Of a stretch of DNA of 9,532 bases, positions 5,442 through 9,532 are shown one piece after another. The position numbers and the translations under genes are program-made. Each line of letters opens with the position of its first letter. Positions within the stretch are counted from its first letter, which is position 1. This DNA comes from DASPPK01 sp041479575 (GTDB lineage: Archaea > Thermoproteota > Bathyarchaeia > Bathyarchaeales > Bathycorpusculaceae). The DNA lies in contig JBGOYH010000075.1 of the NCBI GenBank assembly GCA_041479575.1, positions 1 to 9,532 on the forward strand. The letters are read 5' to 3'. The notes beneath the pieces are model-generated. The model had not been told where the DNA came from, did no database searches, and saw nothing but the letters and a program-made list of their open reading frames with translations.

Positions 5442-7943
5442 CTATTTCTTTCGTGTTTTGCGTCTAATTGCTGTGAAGAGAGCGGACAGCATAATTATCA
5501 TAGTGAGATAGAATGAAGTTGGTGTTGTCGTGCTATATCCCTTCATAGAAACGGAGTAGCCCCCGACTACTGAAGGAATCGGTATCGGTGATAGAATAAG
5601 GACGAGGGTCATGTTCTGGTCCACATAAACGTTGGCTGATCCAGACTGATAACCTTGTTTATAGGCGTTTATCGTATAGTTGCCTTTTGTGAACGTGAAC
5701 ACTACAAATCCGCCATCCGTCAGTTTCGATTCTTGGCTGGTGTAGACTGCTGCATTTGATATTGGATTTCCCTTGTTGTCAGTCACGTTGACTGTGACGT
5801 AGAACTTTTCCTCAGCTTGCGTTTGAATCGACACGGTTCCATCGACTTTCACGTTATTAGCTGTGTTGACTTCATTAGGAACTTGGCCAGCCTCACCTTT
5901 CAGGGTATAAACTCCAGGAGTAACAGTTGAAGTATTCCAAGCAAACGTAAGGATCTGAGTATCGGCTGGGTTGAGAAAAACATTACTAATCGTGCCTATG
6001 GCCGTAGTGTCATAGTATGCTTTGACAGCGAATGTTTCGGGTTCCGTTCCATTGTTTTTAACTGTCACATCAACATTTACCACCGCGCCTTGAAACACTT
6101 GAGCCGCAGAGGATACGACGTCAATCACGGCGACATCATGAATTGGAATTCGGACTGAGAAATAGACGAGATCGGATGAGCCCATGTCCCCCAAGCTATC
6201 ATTCGCGAAAACGACGACGTTATGAGAACCATCGAGCAAGCCGGTAAGGGTTGTGTTTCCAAGAACTGTGATGTTTCCACTGTTGTCAAGACTGTATCCG
6301 ATCCAAACGCTGGGTTTGTTGATCGTGAAGTTGAGCGCAATGGTATTAGTGGCATATGTTGTGTTTTGGGGAATAAGAACTTGGATTTGAGGCGGAGCTT
6401 GTGGCGAGACATCAATCGCGAAAGTCTTCAGATCAGTTGCGACCAAGCCATCTAAAGGCGCCATCATGCTGGAGACTGTAACGTTGTAAGAGAAATGCCC
6501 CTGACTGACGTTTCCAGGCGGTTGTATCGAAAAGTGCGATTTCATCATATTTCCTGGCGTCACATTAAGATCGTTCTCAGAAAAGCTATATTGCCAATCA
6601 CTTGGAACTCCTTGAAGAGACAATTCAAATGTATCGTTAACACTGCCTGTGTTCACTATTGAAACTTCGAAGAAGGCTGATTCAGTGGTTTCTATACTCG
6701 CCACTGAGGGGTTAATCTGTATTATTCGAACACCATAGTTCTTGACGAATAGATCCACGTTGACGCTGTTGGGATATCCAGGATGCGTCCCCACATACCC
6801 ATTGAGGTTTCTGATAAGCCAGCTTAGATCTAGAGTGTAGATAGGTATCTCTGCGTCCCCTGTAAGCCAGTCTATCCATGAATTGAAATCGAATTTCAGC
6901 CAGAACCGCATATAGAAGTTGGTGAAGTAGTACCTGAAATTTGAAATGCTGATATTTGCGTAACTAGTTGTCGGATCCAAGTTGTTGGCAAGCACTGTGA
7001 ATGGTAGACGCTGGCCAGGGGCTGTCCATGTTATGTTGGATCCAGCCACTACTTGGCCGTCTCCTGTTACGTTGGCCACTGCAGTAACTCTGTCTGAGCC
7101 GAATCCGGGTTGACCTCCCAAATAAATATCGAGAAAATCAAAAGGACAAACCCAATCTGCCTCAAACACTTTCGCATATATTGGGCTGATTGGAAACGCT
7201 ATGGCGTGGCCAAGAGGCGTTTGAAAACTCTGTGAAAGATCATAGTCAGGCCCCTCTTCTGCATAATATGTCACCCAACCGGTAAATGGTGTCCAGACTC
7301 CAGCTGCTGCCCACACATATGCTTTGAACACGCACAATCCTTCATTGAAATTTGGTTTGTCAATTGGCGTAATGGTGGCGTAAAACGTGTAATTGCGACC
7401 TACTGTCATCTGTTCAGGGTATTCAATTGTCATGTTTACAGGCAATCTTAGCCCAAACTCAATATCTACATTGATTCCAACTTCAACATAGGCCTGCAAA
7501 AGCCACACGTTTGTGCTCCAATCCCATTGCCTACGGTATTTAGCGATTTCATATGTGAAACCCATTAGCAGTTGTTGTTCCATCATTGCTGTTTGGGTTG
7601 AGTTTTTGTAACTCGTATGTTCCTGTTCAGAAGTGAACAAGGAGATAGACTGATTCGATGCGTCATTCAGAACGTTAAGAGTTGCGGTTTTGTTTACTAG
7701 GGTCTCGAAAGTCTCATCCAATGTCCCATTTCCAAAGTCGACGATCATCAACGTCGTTCCATTTTGAAAATCAGTGAAATTTGAAAGTGGATAAGTCTCG
7801 GGTGAAGACTGGGTACTACTCGCGCTAAGACTACTTGCACCTTGAGCCTTCACCTGCGTGAAGACAGAAAACATGGAAAAAACAACTATAAGCATCGCTG
7901 CTACCGCTAGTACTCTCTTCGTATTCTCCCTTCCCCTGAGCAA
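5442..7943 (-). CDS. Large secreted surface protein with Ig-like, CARDB and carboxypeptidase-regulatory-like domains and a C-terminal anchor
   Basis: The 833-residue protein opens with a signal peptide: basic LRGRENTKR, a hydrophobic core (11-29), and a likely cut after VKA (about 33). Residues 34-400 form a region I do not recognise, rich in Trp, Tyr and Phe. Then follow a NEW3/CARDB-like domain (about 405-512), an Ig-like domain of the kind common in archaeal surface proteins with YSLDNSGNITVLGNTTLTGL (about 518-598), a CARDB domain (HDVAVIDVV to about 705) and a carboxypeptidase-regulatory-like domain (about 712-785). The end has a Pro-rich linker, VGGYSVSMKG (793-802), a membrane helix (about 811-826) and RRKTRKK. 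About 25 N-glycosylation sequons support an outside location. The start is TTG 7943, since an in-frame TAA lies nine codons upstream and no ATG falls before the signal core. It is likely the first gene of a unit with the LURP-one gene. Confidence 0.82.
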   Translation of the reverse strand: MLRGRENTKRVLAVAAMLIVVFSMFSVFTQVKAQGASSLSASSTQSSPETYPLSNFTDFQNGTTLMIVDFGNGTLDETFETLVNKTATLNVLNDASNQSISLFTSEQEHTSYKNSTQTAMMEQQLLMGFTYEIAKYRRQWDWSTNVWLLQAYVEVGINVDIEFGLRLPVNMTIEYPEQMTVGRNYTFYATITPIDKPNFNEGLCVFKAYVWAAAGVWTPFTGWVTYYAEEGPDYDLSQSFQTPLGHAIAFPISPIYAKVFEADWVCPFDFLDIYLGGQPGFGSDRVTAVANVTGDGQVVAGSNITWTAPGQRLPFTVLANNLDPTTSYANISISNFRYYFTNFYMRFWLKFDFNSWIDWLTGDAEIPIYTLDLSWLIRNLNGYVGTHPGYPNSVNVDLFVKNYGVRIIQINPSVASIETTESAFFEVSIVNTGSVNDTFELSLQGVPSDWQYSFSENDLNVTPGNMMKSHFSIQPPGNVSQGHFSYNVTVSSMMAPLDGLVATDLKTFAIDVSPQAPPQIQVLIPQNTTYATNTIALNFTINKPSVWIGYSLDNSGNITVLGNTTLTGLLDGSHNVVVFANDSLGDMGSSDLVYFSVRIPIHDVAVIDVVSSAAQVFQGAVVNVDVTVKNNGTEPETFAVKAYYDTTAIGTISNVFLNPADTQILTFAWNTSTVTPGVYTLKGEAGQVPNEVNTANNVKVDGTVSIQTQAEEKFYVTVNVTDNKGNPISNAAVYTSQESKLTDGGFVVFTFTKGNYTINAYKQGYQSGSANVYVDQNMTLVLILSPIPIPSVVGGYSVSMKGYSTTTPTSFYLTMIIMLSALFTAIRRKTRKK

Positions 7944-7963
7944 TGAATAAACAGCAATTCTCG

Positions 7964-7971
7964 TTAATTAA
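7964..7971 (-). promoter_or_regulatory. TATA-like element for the surface-protein gene
   Basis: TTAATTAA is centred about 25 bases before the TTG start at 7943. That spacing predicts transcription starting at or next to the start codon, so a leaderless mRNA, which fits the absence of a ribosome site. Confidence 0.4.
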
Positions 7972-8121
7972 GATTGATGGAACTTACTTCTATCAAATCG
8001 GGAAGTGCCTAGCGAGTTATCGCATGACAATAACACTGTATGCGAATAGACCCTGAATAGGTCCTTTTTCTACACTGTTCCTTGATGAGCTTGCAAAGAA
8101 CACTTCTTTGTGGGTGCTCGC

Positions 8122-8154
8122 AAAAAAAAGCCCTAGCGCGCGCACGTTTGGCTT
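8122..8154 (-). terminator. Terminator candidate: inverted repeat followed by eight T on the minus strand
   Basis: Read on the minus strand, AAGCC (8150-8154) pairs with GGCTT (8128-8132) across a loop that holds the GCGCGCGC tract, and a run of eight T follows (8122-8129). Archaeal termination depends mainly on T tracts, so the run is the better evidence. It would stop a minus-strand transcript from the 8130-8440 area. Confidence 0.4.
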
Positions 8155-8176
8155 GGATTCTAACGTCAAAGTAAAT

Positions 8177-8206
8177 AAAAAACAGTCATATTTGGATCCA
8201 AATATG
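8177..8206 (-). terminator. Perfect 20-bp palindrome followed by six T on the minus strand
   Basis: CATATTTG-GATC-CAAATATG (8187-8206) is a perfect palindrome. On the minus strand it folds as an 8-bp stem with a GATC loop, and after four bases comes TTTTTT (8177-8182). The shape is that of an intrinsic terminator. Equally, the symmetry and AT content would suit an operator for a dimeric protein; the sequence alone does not decide. Confidence 0.45.
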
Positions 8207-8275
8207 CATGATACACAAAAACCTAGAGGGGGTAGGAAAATCAGACCATCATTCGGAGGCAACGCAACATGACCC

Positions 8276-8298
8276 TGGAGCCGGGGATGGGAGTTGAA
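8276..8298 (-). other. tRNA 3'-end-like remnant, candidate attachment site
   Basis: Read on the minus strand, this 23-base stretch has the exact layout of a tRNA 3' end: a seven-base T loop TTCAACT, a five-base stem strand CCCAT, a seven-base acceptor strand CCCCGGC, discriminator T, and CCA. The partner T-stem strand should be ATGGG but is TAGGA, and no GCCGGGG acceptor strand lies upstream, so it is not a working tRNA. A C-terminal-half tRNA copy of this kind is what integration into a tRNA gene leaves behind. The bases G71, C72 and U73 would fit an archaeal threonine tRNA (inference). Chance cannot be excluded without a genome search. Confidence 0.4.
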
Positions 8299-8402
8299 TC
8301 CTAGGCTGATGGAGACATCACCCGCAACTCTCCCTTTTTCTCTCTGCATCAATGTATTCTGGTCACTTGACACTAACATGTTCGGCCTACCGTCAAACCA
8401 GA
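8289..8402. ncRNA. Structured intergenic segment, possible small RNA
   Basis: Two sizeable foldable elements lie side by side. In the first, GAGTTG (8291-8296) pairs with CAACTC (8325-8330) and encloses TGATG-GAGA-CATCA (8307-8320), a hairpin with a GNRA-type loop on the plus strand; T5 follows at 8335-8339. In the second, 8358-8363 pairs with 8397-8402 (six pairs), and TTGAC (8367-8371) pairs with GTCAA (8392-8396), with a three-base bulge between. A TATA-like TTTATTA on the minus strand (8435-8441) and T tracts at 8177-8182 and 8122-8129 would frame a minus-strand RNA of about 240 bases. The strand is undecided and no known RNA family is recognised. Confidence 0.3.
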
Positions 8403-8491
8403 GCGCTTTAACTAGCATCCTCCGACTATGGCACTAATAAATCTAATGTTCCACTCACCCTTCCAATGGCACACCCCTGCAAACCATACTG

Positions 8492-8515
8492 TGAAAAGGA
8501 AGCGCGCGCTTTTCA
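8492..8515. promoter_or_regulatory. Inverted repeat directly upstream of the flavodoxin TATA box
   Basis: TGAAAAG (8492-8498) and CTTTTCA (8509-8515) are a perfect inverted repeat with a 10-base spacer, and AAGCGCGCGCTT (8500-8511) inside it is itself a perfect palindrome. It ends four bases before the TATA box, the place for an activator site or BRE-linked control of the flavodoxin gene. Confidence 0.45.
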
Positions 8516-8518
8516 AAG

Positions 8519-8527
8519 TATATAAAA
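8519..8527 (+). promoter_or_regulatory. Strong TATA box for the flavodoxin gene
   Basis: TATATAAAA is a near-ideal archaeal box A. It predicts a transcript start near 8547-8550 and a leader of about 25 bases that carries GAGG at 8564-8567, seven bases before ATG 8575. Confidence 0.75.
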
Positions 8528-8574
8528 AGTCTTTTATCCGAGACCACCCGTAACCAACAAACTGAGGACTGACA

Positions 8575-9045
8575 ATGAAAACTCTGGTAATTTACTACAC
8601 CCGAACTGGAAACGCGAAATTCATCGCCGAAACCATTGCGGCAGAACTCGGAGCCGACATAGAAGAAGTCATTGACTTGAAGAACCGCCAAGGCAAACTC
8701 AGCTTCATATCAGCTGGCAGGGATGCTATGCGCGCAAAAGAAACCGAGATTGCCCAAACAAAAAGAACTCCAACTAACTATGACCTCATAATCATCGGAC
8801 AACCCATCTGGGCTGGAAGTCCAACGCCAGCAATCAGAACATACCTGAACAAGAATGATTTGTCGGGGAAGAAGGTGACGTTGTTCTTCTCGGATACAAA
8901 TTTGGGTCAAGCCGTCGAGAAGACCAAAGCGTTGATGCCGAACTCCACCTTCGTCGGCGAGTTAGCCTTGCCGAAACCGTTAGAGAACAAGGAAGAGACG
9001 AAAAAGAAAATCGCTGAGTGGTGCAACACACTCAAAATGGCGTAA
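8575..9045 (+). CDS. Flavodoxin-family protein
   Basis: The 156-residue protein has the flavodoxin fold: first strand LVIYY, then the FMN phosphate loop TRTGN (9-13), a second flavin-contact segment IIIGQPIWAGSPTPAI (72-87), and a later strand VTLFFSDTNLG (101-111) that closes the site. It should bind FMN and carry electrons or reduce small molecules in the cytoplasm. The stretch GKLSFISAGRDAMRAKETEI (40-59) is a signature insert of the flavodoxin subgroup common in anaerobes, not the classic short electron carrier. Its promoter is the clearest in the window (TATA, leader, GAGG), with an inverted repeat upstream that may control it, for instance by redox or iron state (inference). It meets a second flavodoxin-family gene tail to tail, 17 bases apart. 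Confidence 0.9.
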   Translation: MKTLVIYYTRTGNAKFIAETIAAELGADIEEVIDLKNRQGKLSFISAGRDAMRAKETEIAQTKRTPTNYDLIIIGQPIWAGSPTPAIRTYLNKNDLSGKKVTLFFSDTNLGQAVEKTKALMPNSTFVGELALPKPLENKEETKKKIAEWCNTLKMA

Positions 9046-9062
9046 TGTGCTGAGCGCGCGCG

Positions 9063-9532
9063 TCAGACTGTGTCTTCCTTCAATTTAATGGCGAGTTCCC
9101 TTGCAAAATCTTTTGTCCGCTCGATTTCGCCTTCTTTAAGCGGTCCCTTTTGCCCCAACACAACGGCTTTCAGAACCGGCAACAGTTCGTTCATCTTCTT
9201 GCCTCTAAGCTTTTCTGAAATCTTTTCGGCTGCGCTCCATTCTTTCTTCTCAGCACGCGCTCTCTCAATGTTCTCAGGATTTTCAGTGTCGAAGGCTGCG
9301 AAAGGCTTGCTCATCCATTCCTCGGTCTTCACCTTGCGTAAGAAACCTCTGATTGCGAAGCTTATTGTGCCAAATCGGGTTGGAGAACCGAGAACCAGAA
9401 AATTGTAGTCTCTTGCGCTTAGCTTCTTTACGTTCTTCACGTCGAAGAGGTCAACTTCTATTCCTGACTCTTTCAGTGTCTCTGCAATGGTTTCTGCGAT
9501 TGTCTTGGTGTTTCCGTAGGAGGTGTCATAAA
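9063..9532 (-). CDS. Flavodoxin-family protein, 5' partial
   Basis: The frame runs off the right edge. An internal ATG at 9440 is not the start, because the codons before it read YDTSYGNTKTIAETIAETLK, the first strand end, the FMN phosphate loop (TSYGNT) and first helix of a flavodoxin. About 155 residues are visible and only a few N-terminal ones are missing. The second flavin loop is LGSPTRFGTISFAIRGFL, where SPTRFG is typical of flavodoxin-domain and NAD(P)H:quinone-reductase-like proteins; FAAFDTE is the third. The C-terminal 50 residues (EKISEKLRGKKMNELLPVL onward) form a charged helical extension. It should bind FMN. It belongs to a different subgroup from the neighbour at 8575, so the pair does not look like a recent duplication. 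Confidence 0.88.
   Translation of the reverse strand, partial: YDTSYGNTKTIAETIAETLKESGIEVDLFDVKNVKKLSARDYNFLVLGSPTRFGTISFAIRGFLRKVKTEEWMSKPFAAFDTENPENIERARAEKKEWSAAEKISEKLRGKKMNELLPVLKAVVLGQKGPLKEGEIERTKDFARELAIKLKEDTV

Larger units (their letters stand above)
7944..8574. other. 631-bp gene-poor region
   Basis: No convincing protein gene is present between the surface-protein start and the flavodoxin start. An open frame on the minus strand (8017-8418) was judged spurious. The stretch holds the palindrome, terminator candidates, tRNA-end remnant, foldable segment and flavodoxin promoter listed separately. Its density of structure is unusual for plain spacer. Confidence 0.6.

Noticed and set aside
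8049..8070. GACC/GGTC hairpin followed by CTTTTT as a plus-strand terminator
   Set aside because: The stem is only four pairs and no plus-strand gene ends before it.
8276..8345. Intact tRNA gene on the minus strand
   Set aside because: The 3' end fits, but the 5' T-stem strand does not pair, no GCCGGGG acceptor strand lies upstream, and no anticodon arm of the right size is found.
8017..8418. Open frame of 133 residues on the minus strand in the gene-poor region
   Set aside because: GGAGG abuts the ATG with no spacing, the translation has no recognisable domain or regular pattern, and it runs through the tRNA-end remnant, two hairpins and both T-tract terminator candidates.
1..9532. CRISPR array, insertion sequence or transposase
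   Set aside because: No regularly spaced repeats and no transposase or integrase frame were found on either strand.

Overview
This 9.5 kb window looks like archaeal chromosome with moderate GC. Several genes are preceded by TATA-type box A elements about 25 bases before the likely transcript start, GGAGGT-like ribosome sites appear before some genes, and others look leaderless. The set of a membrane-anchored winged-helix regulator, an N-glycosylation-rich surface protein ending in VGG, a membrane segment and a basic tail, a LURP-one-related protein and flavodoxins resembles Candidatus Bathyarchaeia and related uncultured Thermoproteota. That placement is inference from gene style; no marker gene is present.

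Layout. 1-2097 (+): the 3' part of a YgeW-type carbamoyltransferase, then a carbamate kinase with its own promoter. 2167-3090 (-): a class II Fic AMP-transferase with a C-terminal DNA-binding domain; a cluster of inverted TCCGATAT motifs lies over its promoter. 3254-4096 (-): a membrane-bound winged-helix regulator with two near-identical 20-bp palindromes at its promoter. 4307-4637 (+): a small broken gene with one frameshift and one amber stop. 4849-7943 (-): a large secreted, membrane-anchored surface protein followed by a LURP-one-related protein. 7944-8574: a 631-bp gene-poor stretch holding palindromes, hairpins, T-tract terminator candidates and a 23-base tRNA 3'-end-like remnant. 8575-9532: two flavodoxin-family genes pointing at each other, the second cut by the window edge.

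How the genes may work together. The carbamoyltransferase and carbamate kinase form a plausible catabolic pair: phosphorolysis of a carbamoylated substrate gives carbamoyl phosphate, and the kinase uses it to make ATP. No arginine deiminase or purine gene is visible, so the substrate is open. The Fic protein and the membrane regulator each look self-regulated through palindromes placed on their own promoters. The surface protein and the LURP-one protein may be one transcription unit. The strongest leads beyond ordinary annotation are the two operator systems, the tRNA-end remnant with the structured DNA around it, and the Cys-to-Val change in the carbamoyltransferase HCLP motif.
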